Origin: DATFVA01 sp963832355
GTDB taxonomy: Bacteria > Bacteroidota > Ignavibacteria > Ignavibacteriales > Ignavibacteriaceae
DNA length: 64,000 bases
Reading direction: 5' to 3'
NCBI GenBank assembly: GCA_963832355.1
Contig: CAWHTX010000008.1
Location: 124,001 to 188,000 of the forward strand
Part shown: one piece after another, positions 17,594 through 26,811 of the stretch
Layout of the letters: each line of letters opens with the position of its first letter
Position numbering within the stretch: the stretch's first letter is position 1
The notes under the pieces: generated by a model
Database searches by the model: none
What the model was told of the DNA's origin: nothing
What the model saw: only the letters and a program-made list of their open reading frames with translations
Made by a program: the position numbers and the translations under genes

Positions 17594-18957
17594 CAAGGTT
17601 TATCCCCCTGGGGGGAGCAGGTGAAATTGGCGCTAATTCTTACTATCTGAATGTATCGGGAACGGGGATCATAATCGACTGCGGTATGCACCCGCAGAAA
17701 ATTGGGACGGAGGCGCTTCCTGATTTCGATTTAATTAAAGGAGAGGATGTTGATTATGTCCTTATTTCACACGCTCACCAGGACCATTTAAGCGGACTCC
17801 CTTTCCTGGTTCAGCGTCATCCATATATAAGAATAATTGCCACTCCGCAAACAAGAGCACTGGCTGAACTCACACTTCATGACGCGGTTTCCATATTATC
17901 CCGGCAGATTACTGATGACGAATTTAAGATATACTCACATAAAGAAACTGATCTTCTGATACAGTCAATTGAATACAAAGCCCTGGGAGAAACTTTCCCG
18001 ATCAAAGGATACAACCATAACAATGATGAACCAATTAAGATAACCTTTTACGATGCCGGTCATATTCTCGGTTCAGCTTCTATTATGATTGAGCACAAAG
18101 ATTCCCGGATCTTTTATTCGGGCGATATTAACCTTAAGCCGCAGTCATGGATGCAGGGAGCAAAGCTGCCGAAAACCAGGGTGAACATATTATTAATGGA
18201 AACTACCTATGGAGCCACCGACTCCTCAACGATAAACAGCTGGAAGAAGGAAGCCGATAGATTCACATCTGCGGCCAATAAAGTTATAAATGAGGGAGGT
18301 TCTATATTGATTCCTGTTTTCTCTCTCGGGAAGATGCAGGAAATATTAAAGATGGTCTGGAATCTTATGGAAAAGGGCAGACTTGTTAAAGTGGACATTT
18401 ATTCAGGGGGAATCGCCAGGAAAATTAGTCGGGCTTATGATTATAACCGTTACGTGGTTAATTGTGAAGATCCGGAATTTGAATTAAGTGAGATTCCTCA
18501 GAAAGATCTTTATGATGTTGAAAATCCTCAGGAGTTTTTCTCTCACCCCTGCATAGTCCTTGCCTCCAGCGGTATGATGATAGAAGGGACTGCCTCATTC
18601 AGATTGGCCCGGCACTGGCTCAGACAGAAAAATTCCGCGATTTTTACCGTCGGCTATATGGAAAAAGAAACTCCGGGCTTCGTAATATCCACTGCAGAAC
18701 AGGGGATGAAAATCAAACTGTCAAAGTTAAGTGAAGAGACCGAAGTTAAATGCACTGTTAAAAGTTTTAGATTTTCTGCCCATTCATTAAGAGAAGATCT
18801 GCTTAAAGTCGTAAATAAGCTGAATCCTGCAAAAGTAGTTCTTATTCACGGTGATCCACCTGCAATTGACTGGATAGGCGCATCCATCCTTAAAGATGAC
18901 AAAAACCGAAGAGTATACGCAGCTGAACAGGGAAAAGAAATTCGTTTTGATGATTAA
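17590..18957 (+). CDS. beta-CASP metallo-beta-lactamase-fold hydrolase (CPSF/RNase J-like)
   Basis: 455-residue metal-dependent hydrolase, probably an RNA nuclease. The N-terminal metallo-beta-lactamase core shows 'FIPLGGAGEIGANSYY' and the zinc-binding HAHQDH (His61, His63, Asp65, His66); 'DAGHILGSASIMI' supplies the third histidine and 'YSGDIN' the bridging Asp. A beta-CASP insert follows: 'LLMETTYG', 'ILIPVFSLGKMQEIL', 'LASSGMMIEGTA'. The C-terminal 'FRFSAHS' and 'VVLIHGDP' are the A, B and C motifs of the CPSF73/RNase J-like class. No KH domain is apparent. It is translationally coupled to the antiporter, a pairing for which I know no functional explanation. Confidence 0.9.
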   Translation: MTRFIPLGGAGEIGANSYYLNVSGTGIIIDCGMHPQKIGTEALPDFDLIKGEDVDYVLISHAHQDHLSGLPFLVQRHPYIRIIATPQTRALAELTLHDAVSILSRQITDDEFKIYSHKETDLLIQSIEYKALGETFPIKGYNHNNDEPIKITFYDAGHILGSASIMIEHKDSRIFYSGDINLKPQSWMQGAKLPKTRVNILLMETTYGATDSSTINSWKKEADRFTSAANKVINEGGSILIPVFSLGKMQEILKMVWNLMEKGRLVKVDIYSGGIARKISRAYDYNRYVVNCEDPEFELSEIPQKDLYDVENPQEFFSHPCIVLASSGMMIEGTASFRLARHWLRQKNSAIFTVGYMEKETPGFVISTAEQGMKIKLSKLSEETEVKCTVKSFRFSAHSLREDLLKVVNKLNPAKVVLIHGDPPAIDWIGASILKDDKNRRVYAAEQGKEIRFDD

Positions 18958-18972
18958 ATTGAGGGTTATTCC

Positions 18973-18986
18973 TGCTCATATGAGCA
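18973..18986. promoter_or_regulatory. 14-bp perfect palindrome upstream of arcC
   Basis: TGCTCATATGAGCA is a perfect palindrome in the 179-bp gap between the beta-CASP gene and arcC, 15 bases after the former's stop. Its size is typical of a dimeric repressor site, but it does not fit the ArgR box well. It could also form a small hairpin; no T-run follows. Confidence 0.3.
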
Positions 18987-19136
18987 CAAATAAATTTGAT
19001 TCTCTCTCCCGCAGGCTATAAGTTTCAGTTTTCAATTTTAAATGAATTTGTATGTTTTTATACAGGGGAGCTCAAAAACCACGGATTTTATGATTAAGAT
19101 AAACAAACCTTTTTTGTTCCTGCCTGAGGCACAGTT

Positions 19137-20084
19137 ATGAAGAAAATTGCAGTAGTAGCCCTGGGGGGAAATGCCCTTATCCGGGGAAATGAAATAGGAA
19201 CTATAAAGCAGCAGGAAAAGAATACTTACAATACACTTGTTAACCTGATTGAACTGCTTAAAAAGGACTATAATATAGTCATAACACATGGCAACGGACC
19301 CCAGGTAGGTAATATCCTTTTAAGAAATGAAGCCGGGTACAATCAGTATAAAATTCCGAAAATGCCGCTTGATATCTGTGTGGCCGATTCACAGGGAGGG
19401 ATTGGTTACATGGTGGAACGCCAGATGAAAAACATCCTTGTTGAGAATAAGATAAGAAGGAACGTAATTACAGTAGTAACCGAAGTTCTGGTAGACTTAA
19501 ATGATCCTGCCTTCAGCGATCCGACTAAACCTGTGGGAGCTTTCTTTCTGAAGGAGGAAGCAGAATTGCTAGCAAGAGCCAATAACTGGGTTATTAAGGA
19601 AGATCCGCGTAAGCGGGGCTGGCGCAGAGTTGTTGCTTCACCACGTCCACTTGAGATAGTCAATAAAAAAATAATCAGGGATCTCGTAAAAAAAGGATCA
19701 ATAGTAATAGCCGCAGGCGGAGGCGGTGTACCTGTCTATCGTGATAAGAAAAAGCTTCTCCAGGGTGTTGAAGCTGTAATTGATAAGGATCTTGCATCTT
19801 CCCTCCTTGCTAATGAAATTGAAGCAGATGCTTTTTTTATACTAACTGATGTTAAAAACGCATACATCAATTTCAATAAACCGGGACAGAAAGCCCTTGA
19901 AACTATAACGGTTACTGAAGCAAAAGAATACCTGGAACGCGGAGAATTTTCCAGGGGAAGTATGGGCCCCAAGATCGAAGCCGCAATAGAGTATGTAGAA
20001 CACGGCGGAAAAGAAACTATAATAACCGAATCTTCTGCATTATCGGATAAAGATGCAGGAACCAGAATAGTCAAAGAAAAATAA
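19137..20084 (+). CDS. arcC: carbamate kinase
   Basis: 315-residue amino-acid-kinase-fold enzyme that transfers phosphate between carbamoyl phosphate and ADP, yielding ATP, NH3 and CO2. Motifs: 'VVALGGNALI' at the N-terminus, GNGPQVGN at residues 52-59, 'VVASPRPLEIV', 'VIAAGGGGVPV', 'AVIDKDLASSLLA' and 'FFILTDVKNAYINF', with 'GSMGPKIEAAI' near the end. Full family length. It is followed 24 bp later by ornithine carbamoyltransferase; together they form the lower arginine-deiminase pathway (citrulline to ornithine plus ATP). Arginine deiminase itself is not in this window. Confidence 0.95.
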   Translation: MKKIAVVALGGNALIRGNEIGTIKQQEKNTYNTLVNLIELLKKDYNIVITHGNGPQVGNILLRNEAGYNQYKIPKMPLDICVADSQGGIGYMVERQMKNILVENKIRRNVITVVTEVLVDLNDPAFSDPTKPVGAFFLKEEAELLARANNWVIKEDPRKRGWRRVVASPRPLEIVNKKIIRDLVKKGSIVIAAGGGGVPVYRDKKKLLQGVEAVIDKDLASSLLANEIEADAFFILTDVKNAYINFNKPGQKALETITVTEAKEYLERGEFSRGSMGPKIEAAIEYVEHGGKETIITESSALSDKDAGTRIVKEK

Positions 20085-20108
20085 TTAAAATAAACACAAG
20101 GAAATTTT

Positions 20109-21041
20109 ATGGCAGTCTCAATGAAAGGAAAAAGCCTCATCTCTATAAATGATCTTACGCTTGAAGAGATGTACCAGATATTTGATGTAAGCAAAACTCT
20201 TAAAGAATTACACCACACGGGTCAGCCTCATAAATGGCTTGAAGGTAAAACACTCGGGATGATCTTTGCTAAACCCTCTACAAGGACAAGAGTATCATTT
20301 GAAGCAGGGATTTACCACCTGGGCGGAATAGGCATGTATTTCGGTCCTAATGACCTCCAGCTTAAAAGAGGAGAAACTATATCCGATACAGCAAAGGTGC
20401 TTTCCCGCTATCTCGACGGCATTATGATAAGGACTTTCGATCACCAGGATGTGGTTGATCTTGCAAGATTTGGTTCTATTCCGGTAATAAACGGATTGAC
20501 CGACCTTCTGCACCCCTGCCAGGTATTGACTGATCTCTTCACTATACTGGAAAAAAGGCGTGAACTTAAAGGATTAAAACTTACATACATCGGCGACGGA
20601 AATAATATGGCCCATAGTCTCTTGAACGGATGCTCCAAAGTTGGTATGGACATAAGCATCGCCTCCCCTTCAGGCTATAAGCCAAATAAAGATATTGTAA
20701 GTGACGCCAAAGCCAATGCAAAGTATATGGGAAGCAAAGTGGAAATAGTTGATGATCCGGCTGCTGCGGTAAAGAATGCTGATATTATCTATACTGATGT
20801 ATGGGCAAGTATGGGGCAGGAAGCTGAAGCGAAGGACAGGCAGAAAAAATTTGCCGGATTCCAGGTAAATAGTAAGCTTGCTAAAAACGCCAAAGACGAC
20901 TACCTCTTCATGCATTGTCTCCCCGCGCACCGCGGTGAAGAAGTTGCCGCCGAAGTGATAGACTCAGAACATTCAATTGTATTTGATGAAGCTGAAAACA
21001 GACTGCACGTACAAAAAGCAGTAATGGCGCTGGTGATGTAA
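20109..21041 (+). CDS. argF/arcB: ornithine carbamoyltransferase
   Basis: 310-residue transcarbamoylase interconverting ornithine plus carbamoyl phosphate and citrulline. The carbamoyl-phosphate loop is STRTR at residues 57-61, 'LLHPCQVLTD' follows near 136, the ornithine-binding SMG loop is 'DVWASMGQEAE', and the catalytic Cys is in 'HCLPAHRGEE' near residue 272. These set it apart from aspartate carbamoyltransferase. Coupling to arcC suggests catabolic use (citrulline phosphorolysis), but a biosynthetic role cannot be excluded because the same enzyme serves arginine synthesis in many bacteria. AAGGA precedes the ATG and a strong intrinsic terminator follows. Confidence 0.95.
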   Translation: MAVSMKGKSLISINDLTLEEMYQIFDVSKTLKELHHTGQPHKWLEGKTLGMIFAKPSTRTRVSFEAGIYHLGGIGMYFGPNDLQLKRGETISDTAKVLSRYLDGIMIRTFDHQDVVDLARFGSIPVINGLTDLLHPCQVLTDLFTILEKRRELKGLKLTYIGDGNNMAHSLLNGCSKVGMDISIASPSGYKPNKDIVSDAKANAKYMGSKVEIVDDPAAAVKNADIIYTDVWASMGQEAEAKDRQKKFAGFQVNSKLAKNAKDDYLFMHCLPAHRGEEVAAEVIDSEHSIVFDEAENRLHVQKAVMALVM

Positions 21042-21059
21042 TCACTGTTTAATTTCGAT

Positions 21060-21091
21060 GCCCTGCGGCAGAAGCCTGCAGGGCTTTTTTT
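21060..21091 (+). terminator. intrinsic terminator of the arcC-argF operon
   Basis: GCCCTGC pairs with GCAGGGC around a GC-containing loop and is followed directly by seven T residues. It starts 19 bases after the carbamoyltransferase stop codon. Confidence 0.9.
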
Positions 21092-21304
21092 CTATACTTC
21101 CCTCTTCCCTCCCGGCATATTGCCTTACCCGTGTTTTTGTTTTATTTTTGGGACATAAATAACGAAGACTTATTTTTTAGTTATACTCACATATCAATTT
21201 ACTCTCCAAATGCCGGATATTGCTTAATACCCGGTAAGCTCATTCCTATATCCTGAATTTCTTAAAAAGCTTTCAGCATTTATAATTTTTTAAGGAGAAT
21301 TAAA

Positions 21305-22390
21305 TTGATTAACCTCAAACCATACGGCTTCGATCCTTTCTTTAGTGAAGAATTCGAAAAGTTTCAAACTTCTGGTTTTGAACCCGGCAGAATAACAGCG
21401 GAAGATAAACATCGCTATCGGGTTATTACCAAACATGGTGAAATCCCTGGAGAAGTAACGGGCCGGTTTTTGTATGAAGCTGAAAATTCATCTTCATTTC
21501 CGAAGACAGGCGACTGGGTAACGATCATGTATTTTGAAGATGAACACAAATGCATCATTCATAATGTGCTTAAACGCAGATCGCACTTTTCCCGTGGGAA
21601 ATCTGGTCAGGAGGTCGGCACCCAGGTAATCGCTGCCAATGTGGATTATGTGTTCATTGTGCAGAGCTTTAATTCTGACTTAAGCGTTAACAGGTTCGAA
21701 CGTTACACAGTTATGGCAGAAGAAGGCAACTGTGCCCCGGTAATAATAATAAATAAAAATGATCTGGCTGAGAATCCTGATGAAGTACTATTAAAAGTAA
21801 AGAACCGTATTAAAGATGTACCCGTCTTTTCACTCAGCTGCGAATCAGGGGATGGATTCGATGACTTAAAAACGTTTATACAGCCGGGTAAAACTTATAC
21901 TCTTACAGGTTCTTCGGGTGTGGGTAAGTCTTCCATTATAAACTACCTTATGATGGACAATTTGCAGAAAGTTTCGGATATCAGACGAAGCGACGATAAG
22001 GGGAAGCATACTACTACGAGACGTGAATTGTTTCTTCTGCCTGAGGGCGGGATTATAATAGATACTCCCGGGATGAGGGAATTTGCCATGGCAGAAAGTA
22101 ATATGGAACAAACTGATGTTTTCAGTGATATTTCCGGATTTGCTGCAGAATGCAGATATAAAGACTGCACCCATGTTCAGGAGACCGGCTGCGCTGTAAG
22201 AGACGCGGTACAGCAGGGAATAATCAGGAAGGAACATTATGATAACTATCTCAGGTTGAGGAAGGAAAGTGATTATTATGATTCATTAATAGATAAGAAT
22301 CTTTATCTTGAGAGAAAGAAAAAAGAAAAGAGACTTCACAGAGAAATCAAAAGATATTTTAAAGGAAAGAAGCCGGGAGATAAAATATGA
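21305..22390 (+). CDS. rsgA: ribosome small-subunit maturation GTPase RsgA
   Basis: 361-residue circularly permuted GTPase that acts in late 30S assembly. After an OB-fold N-terminus the G motifs appear in permuted order: NKND (G4) near 154, 'SLSCESGDG' (G5), the P-loop GSSGVGKSS (G1) at about 202, and DTPGMRE (G3). The C-terminal zinc site is Cys283-x4-Cys288-x-His290-x5-Cys296, in 'ECRYKDCTHVQETGCAV'. The start is TTG at 21305, chosen because AAGGAG lies 8 bases upstream and the frame has no better ATG before the OB fold. It overlaps the next lipoprotein gene by 4 bp. Confidence 0.95.
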   Translation: MINLKPYGFDPFFSEEFEKFQTSGFEPGRITAEDKHRYRVITKHGEIPGEVTGRFLYEAENSSSFPKTGDWVTIMYFEDEHKCIIHNVLKRRSHFSRGKSGQEVGTQVIAANVDYVFIVQSFNSDLSVNRFERYTVMAEEGNCAPVIIINKNDLAENPDEVLLKVKNRIKDVPVFSLSCESGDGFDDLKTFIQPGKTYTLTGSSGVGKSSIINYLMMDNLQKVSDIRRSDDKGKHTTTRRELFLLPEGGIIIDTPGMREFAMAESNMEQTDVFSDISGFAAECRYKDCTHVQETGCAVRDAVQQGIIRKEHYDNYLRLRKESDYYDSLIDKNLYLERKKKEKRLHREIKRYFKGKKPGDKI

Positions 22391-22743
22391 AATATCGCAT
22401 AATACTTACACTAGGTATCCCGATTATATTTCTGATGAATGCCTGCGGCCAGGTTAGCAGCAGTAGGATAAATTCCGAAAAACTTATTGGCATATGGAAG
22501 GCTGTAGATTCGACATCATTCCGCGGAAAGGAAATAGAATTTCACCCGGACCACCAGGTTACTTTAATACTCGCAAACGGGGGACGGCAGGATGGTCAGT
22601 ACGAATTAAAGGATAATACTATCATTTTTTCCATCGGGGATGCTCCACCGTTTACTATGAATTTCCGGTTTGAGGATGATCAGCTTTATTTATCCGCTCC
22701 CGGCAATCAGTCGGTAACAGAATACTCTAAGCTGATTGAATGA
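22387..22743 (+). CDS. small lipoprotein, lipocalin-like
   Basis: 118-residue predicted lipoprotein: short basic start, hydrophobic segment and lipobox 'FLMNAC' with lipidated Cys20. The mature region 'EKLIGIWKAVDST', 'EIEFHPDHQVTLIL' and 'FSIGDAPPFTMNFRFEDDQLYL' is the strand pattern of small lipocalin-like or META/copper-resistance-type beta-barrels that begin with a 'GxW' motif. No specific ligand can be assigned. It overlaps rsgA by 4 bp, so it is probably co-transcribed. Confidence 0.75.
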   Translation: MKYRIILTLGIPIIFLMNACGQVSSSRINSEKLIGIWKAVDSTSFRGKEIEFHPDHQVTLILANGGRQDGQYELKDNTIIFSIGDAPPFTMNFRFEDDQLYLSAPGNQSVTEYSKLIE

Positions 22744-22906
22744 AACGGTACTGAAAAAATTACTATACACTTATTACTTTTTTAGAACTCACTTTTCCTT
22801 CTGAAATAATCAATTTCTGAAGTTGAAGGCCTTCATGATTTTAATTACACCCCGACTCTGATTAAGTTAGTAGAGTAATTAGGAACTTTTAATCATAGGT
22901 AGAAAA

Positions 22907-24326
22907 ATGTATAAAAGAATATCGCTGTTCATACTTTTAATGACCTTAATAAGTATTAACAGCTTTTCGCAAACAGATAATAGTGCTGTTACAGGAACAT
23001 GGCAGGGTATCCTGAAAGTATCCGGTTTCGAACTTCATATCGTATTTAATGTATCAGACACAACTGGATACTCTCAGCACAACACTTGATAGTCCCGACC
23101 AGAATGCTTACGGAATTAAGGTTGATTCAACTTTATTCAGAAATGACAGCGTATACTTCGGTATTCCCCCGATAAAGGGATCGTTTGATGGTACTTTCCA
23201 GGGAGACAGTATAGCCGGAACATGGCATCAGGGTGGAAATACCTGGCCTCTCATTCTGAAAAAAACAGAAAAAGCTGAAGGACCAAAACGCACACAGATG
23301 CCCCAAAAGCCCTATCCATATAACGAGGAAGAGGTTACTTTTACTGATAAGGAAGCAGGAATTGAACTGGCCGGAACATTAACTTATCCTAAAGAAGGGG
23401 GTCCTTTTCCGGCAGTTGTTCTGGTGACGGGATCGGGACCACAGGACAGGGATGAGACCCTGCTCGGACACAAACCATTCCTCGTTCTGGCCGATTACCT
23501 TACCAGGCAGGGTATCGCTGTACTCCGTTATGATGATCGTGGTGTTGGAAAGTCAGCCGGTAAATTCTCAACCGCGACTACACAGGATTTCGTAAACGAT
23601 GCACTTGCCGCAGTCGAATATCTTGAGAACCGGAAGGACATACAAAGAAATGAAACGGGAATAATCGGCCATAGTGAAGGCGGATTGATTGCTCCGCTTG
23701 CAGCTGTTAAAAGCAGCGATGTTAATTTCATTGTCCTTATGGCCGCGCCCGGAGTAACAGGCAGAAAAATTTTGCTTGAGCAAAGTGAGCTCATTGAGAA
23801 ATCGATCGGGATGAGCGATGAGAAAATAAAAAGCGGAACTGAACTGGCTAATAAATTTTATAATATAGTCGAGAATGAGAAAGACAGCGCCGCGGCAGCT
23901 GAAAAAATCAAAACTGTTTTTCGCAATTACTATGCATCCCTTGATTCAGCTGACAAGGCAGAATTCGGAAATGATCCGGAATCTGTTTTTGACCGTCAGG
24001 CAAAAACATTATTAACTCCCTGGTTCAAATTCTTCCTGACTTACGATCCAAAACCGACGCTGGAAAAAGTTAAGGTACCGGTTCTGGCAATAAATGGGGA
24101 AAATGATCTTCAGGTTCCTCCTGATCAGAATCTGCCTGCTATTAAAGAAGCATTAAAGGCAGGCGGTAATAAGGACTACAAGGTGATTGAAATTCCGAAA
24201 TTGAATCATTTGTTCCAGACATCCGAAACAGGTTCACCAACAGAATATGCAAAAATTGAGGAGACTATCTCTCCGAAGGCTTTGGAAATAATAGGTAACT
24301 GGATTAAAGAACATACAAAGAAATAA
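22907..24326 (+). CDS. secreted alpha/beta hydrolase (one-base frameshift)
   Basis: Exported serine hydrolase. The first frame gives a signal peptide ('LFILLMTLISINSFSQ') and 'GTWQGILKVSGFELHIVF', a small beta domain seen in related Bacteroidota hydrolases. One extra base near 23072, inside a CTCTC run, shifts the frame to 'LSTTLDSPDQNAYGIKVDS' and the remaining 420 residues. The hydrolase domain has 'VLVTGSGPQDRDETLLGHK', the nucleophile elbow GHSEGG (Ser about residue 255 of the restored protein), 'APGVTGR' and a C-terminal 'LNHLFQ' with the catalytic His; 'GENDLQVPPDQN' carries the acid. The interval is 3n+1 bases. Substrate unknown; peptidase S9/esterase-like members are the nearest relatives. 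Confidence 0.85.
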
Positions 24327-24331
24327 TTCTT

Positions 24332-25036
24332 ATGGGTATAATCGAGCTCAGAAATGAGCTAAAAAAAGAATCAAATAAGGAACAAGCTGTCAACCTTCAA
24401 AGATTCTTTAAAACAGGTAAAGGTGAATATGGGGAAGGTGATATCTTTTATGGAATTAAAGTACCTGTTCAAAGATCTATAGCTAAAAAATATCGTGATC
24501 TACCTTTGTCTGTCCTTCAGGAACTATTGAATTCACCTGTTCACGAAGAAAGACTAATTTCATTGTTTATTCTCGTAGATCAGTACAGCAGGGGAGATGA
24601 AATACTTAAAGAGAAGATTTATCGCTTCTATCTTAAAAATACCCGCAAAATTAATAACTGGGACCTTGTTGATTTAAGTGCCCCGAAGGTGGTTGGTGCA
24701 CACTTACTCAACAGGGATAAGAGTATTCTGTTCAAACTTGCAGCTTCTTCAAATCTCTGGGAAAAACGGATCTCAATTTTATCGACAATGTTCTTCATTA
24801 AGCACCTTCATTTTGAGACCACCTTCCGGATTGCTGAGATCCTGTTAAATGATAAGCACGATCTTATCCATAAGGGTGTCGGATGGATGCTTCGCGAAGT
24901 AGGCAATAAAGATCTGCCGGAGGAGGAGAAATTCCTTAAGAGATACTACAGGCAGATGCCCAGGACCATGCTTCGTTATGCTATCGAAAAATTTCCTGAG
25001 ACTAAAAGAAAGGCCTACCTTCAGGGAAATATTTAA
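24332..25036 (+). CDS. DNA alkylation repair protein, AlkD-like HEAT repeat
   Basis: 234-residue all-helical protein of the AlkC/AlkD DNA glycosylase superfamily. Recognisable pieces: 'FFKTGKGEYGEGDIFYGIKVP', 'RSIAKKYRDLPL', 'HEERLISLFILV', 'INNWDLVDLSAPKVVGAHLL', 'LWEKRISILSTMFFI' and 'IHKGVGWMLREVGNKD'. The family flips nothing but cradles alkylated duplex DNA and excises N3/N7-alkylpurines; the Trp-Asp of 'NNWDLVD' matches the catalytic Asp region of AlkD. Length is normal. It lies 5 bp after the hydrolase gene. Confidence 0.88.
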   Translation: MGIIELRNELKKESNKEQAVNLQRFFKTGKGEYGEGDIFYGIKVPVQRSIAKKYRDLPLSVLQELLNSPVHEERLISLFILVDQYSRGDEILKEKIYRFYLKNTRKINNWDLVDLSAPKVVGAHLLNRDKSILFKLAASSNLWEKRISILSTMFFIKHLHFETTFRIAEILLNDKHDLIHKGVGWMLREVGNKDLPEEEKFLKRYYRQMPRTMLRYAIEKFPETKRKAYLQGNI

Positions 25037-25124
25037 TTTTGGGTATGTTTTTTTTTAAATCCTTCTCTGAGTAATTTTCTATTGAAATTCTTTTATTCAC
25101 TTCAAACTGGTGATGAGGATAGGT

Positions 25125-25835
25125 ATGAAAACATCTTCAAGAAGCACTGCGGTCTGCCAGATCTGTAAAAAAGAAAAAAAAATAACCGAGCTGATGCCAG
25201 GTATTTCCATCCCGAATTCTATTGTAGATCTTATAATACAGAACAATTATAAATGGGATCCCGAGGGATTTATCTGCTTCGACGATCTCAATAAATTCAG
25301 ATCCGAGTTTGTCCATGGCATATTAGCAGAAGAAAAAGGAACCCTTTCTGAGTTTGAAAAAGAGGTTCTTGACAGCATTGTAGAAAGAGATATACTTTCA
25401 AGAGATGTTGATGAATCATATGAAACAAAGGCTTCATGGGGTGAGAGGCTTTCGGACAAGATCGCACAGTTCGGTGGCAGCTGGCCTTTTATAATTATAT
25501 TCCTGGTTTTCATTTTAGTGTGGATGATGATAAATGTGGTGTTCCTTGCTAAACAGAGTTTTGACCCTTACCCCTTCATATTGCTTAATCTTGTCCTATC
25601 ATGCATAGCAGCAATCCAGGCTCCGGTAATTATGATGAGTCAGAATCGACAGGAGTCGAAAGACAGAATACGTTCTATGCATGATTACCAGGTAAATTTG
25701 AAGGCTGAAGTAGAAATCAGAAGGCTTCACGATAAAATGGATCATTTATTGAAACAGCAGGGAATGCGAATGCTTGAAATTCAACAGATACAAATGGAAA
25801 TGATGGAGGAAATTTCAAAAAACATTAAGAAATAA
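25125..25835 (+). CDS. DUF1003 membrane protein with N-terminal zinc-knuckle-like segment
   Basis: DUF1003 family protein of unknown function. The N-terminus has a Cys pair 'CQICKKEKKITELMPG' typical of the family, then a soluble region, two close transmembrane segments ('WPFIIIFLVFILVWMMI' and 'PFILLNLVLSCIAAIQAPVIMM') and the family-defining 'MSQNRQESKDR', followed by a coiled-coil C-terminus with 'LKAEVEIRRLHDKMDHLL'. Start choice: in-frame GTG at 25110 and ATG at 25113 exist, but ATG 25125 is preceded by GAGGATAGG at good spacing. Next gene is 10 bp downstream. Confidence 0.9.
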   Translation: MKTSSRSTAVCQICKKEKKITELMPGISIPNSIVDLIIQNNYKWDPEGFICFDDLNKFRSEFVHGILAEEKGTLSEFEKEVLDSIVERDILSRDVDESYETKASWGERLSDKIAQFGGSWPFIIIFLVFILVWMMINVVFLAKQSFDPYPFILLNLVLSCIAAIQAPVIMMSQNRQESKDRIRSMHDYQVNLKAEVEIRRLHDKMDHLLKQQGMRMLEIQQIQMEMMEEISKNIKK

Positions 25836-25845
25836 TAAGGAATGA

Positions 25846-26235
25846 ATGATGACCGAAAGGATTAACATTTCATCAGATGCGAAATGGGAGGATATTGTAA
25901 GCTATTCCAGGGCTGTGAGAGTAGGAAATGTGGTAGAGGTTTCCGGAACAACGGCAGTTGACGGTGAGAAAATTATTGCTCCGGAGGATGGATATGAACA
26001 GACAAAATTTATCCTGGCTAAAATAGTAAAAGCTCTCTCTGAAGCCGGTGCATCCGTAAAAGACGTGGTAAGGACAAGAATGTTTGTTACAGATATTTCA
26101 AAATGGGAGGAAATAGGAAGAGCACATGGCGAATTTTTTAAGAATATAAAACCCGCTTCGACTATGGTCGAAGTAAACTCTTTAATCTTAAAGGGATTGA
26201 TTATTGAGATTGAAGCTACGGCCATAATAAATTGA
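25846..26235 (+). CDS. RidA family (YjgF/YER057c/UK114) protein
   Basis: 129-residue small protein of the Rid family, which hydrolyses reactive enamine/imine intermediates or has related roles. Family marks: 'YSRAVRVGNVVEVSGTTAV', 'QTKFILAKIVKALSEAGAS', and the Arg-containing 'VVRTRMFVTDI' with 'KPASTMVEVNSL'. The Arg of VRTRMFV is the conserved substrate carboxylate-binding residue. AAGG sits 5 bases before the ATG at 25846. Divergent Rid subfamilies are not always deaminases, so the exact activity is open. Confidence 0.9.
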   Translation: MMTERINISSDAKWEDIVSYSRAVRVGNVVEVSGTTAVDGEKIIAPEDGYEQTKFILAKIVKALSEAGASVKDVVRTRMFVTDISKWEEIGRAHGEFFKNIKPASTMVEVNSLILKGLIIEIEATAIIN

Positions 26236-26287
26236 TACTAACTTTATTATCTTTAGATAAATAGTTTTATTTGATTGAAAGCAGGTA

Positions 26288-26773
26288 ATGGAAAATAAAA
26301 TTCATCCCGGAACACGGATAGGTCATATTCATCTGACAGTGTCAGATCTGGATCGTTCTCTGAAATTTTACAGAGATCTGCTGGGATTCGAGGTTAGTGC
26401 CTGGTATGGTGATTCAGCAGTTTTTTTATCGGCAGGAGGCTACCACCATCATATAGGATTGAACATCTGGGCAGGAAAGGGTGCGACTCCCCCTCCCAAG
26501 GGGCATACGGGTATGTACCATTTTGCCATACTACTTCCCAGCCGTAAAGAACTTGCAAAGGTATTTAAAAGATTATGGGAGGCAAATTATCCTCTGGAAG
26601 GAGCCTCTGATCATGGAGTTTCTGAATCAATTTACATCACTGATCCCGATGGAAACGGAGTCGAGCTTTATGCTGACAGACCAGAACCGGAATGGCAGAA
26701 GGATAAATCGGGCAATATTGTTATGTATACCGAGGCTCTGAATATCCCTGATTTGCTGTCCGAATTAGAATAA
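26288..26773 (+). CDS. VOC family protein (glyoxalase/extradiol dioxygenase-like)
   Basis: 161-residue vicinal-oxygen-chelate protein. Metal-ligand candidates lie in 'IGHIHLTVSDLDRSL' (His), 'GYHHHIGLNIWAG' (His), 'MYHFAILL' (His) and 'DPDGNGVELYADRP' (Glu), as in the catechol-2,3-dioxygenase/CatE-like subgroup. Full length for a single VOC module pair. The gene stands between ridA-like and the MarR-GNAT gene; no shared pathway is evident. Confidence 0.88.
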   Translation: MENKIHPGTRIGHIHLTVSDLDRSLKFYRDLLGFEVSAWYGDSAVFLSAGGYHHHIGLNIWAGKGATPPPKGHTGMYHFAILLPSRKELAKVFKRLWEANYPLEGASDHGVSESIYITDPDGNGVELYADRPEPEWQKDKSGNIVMYTEALNIPDLLSELE

Positions 26774-26811
26774 TGTAATATGTTATATCAATTACGTAAG
26801 TATTTACTATT

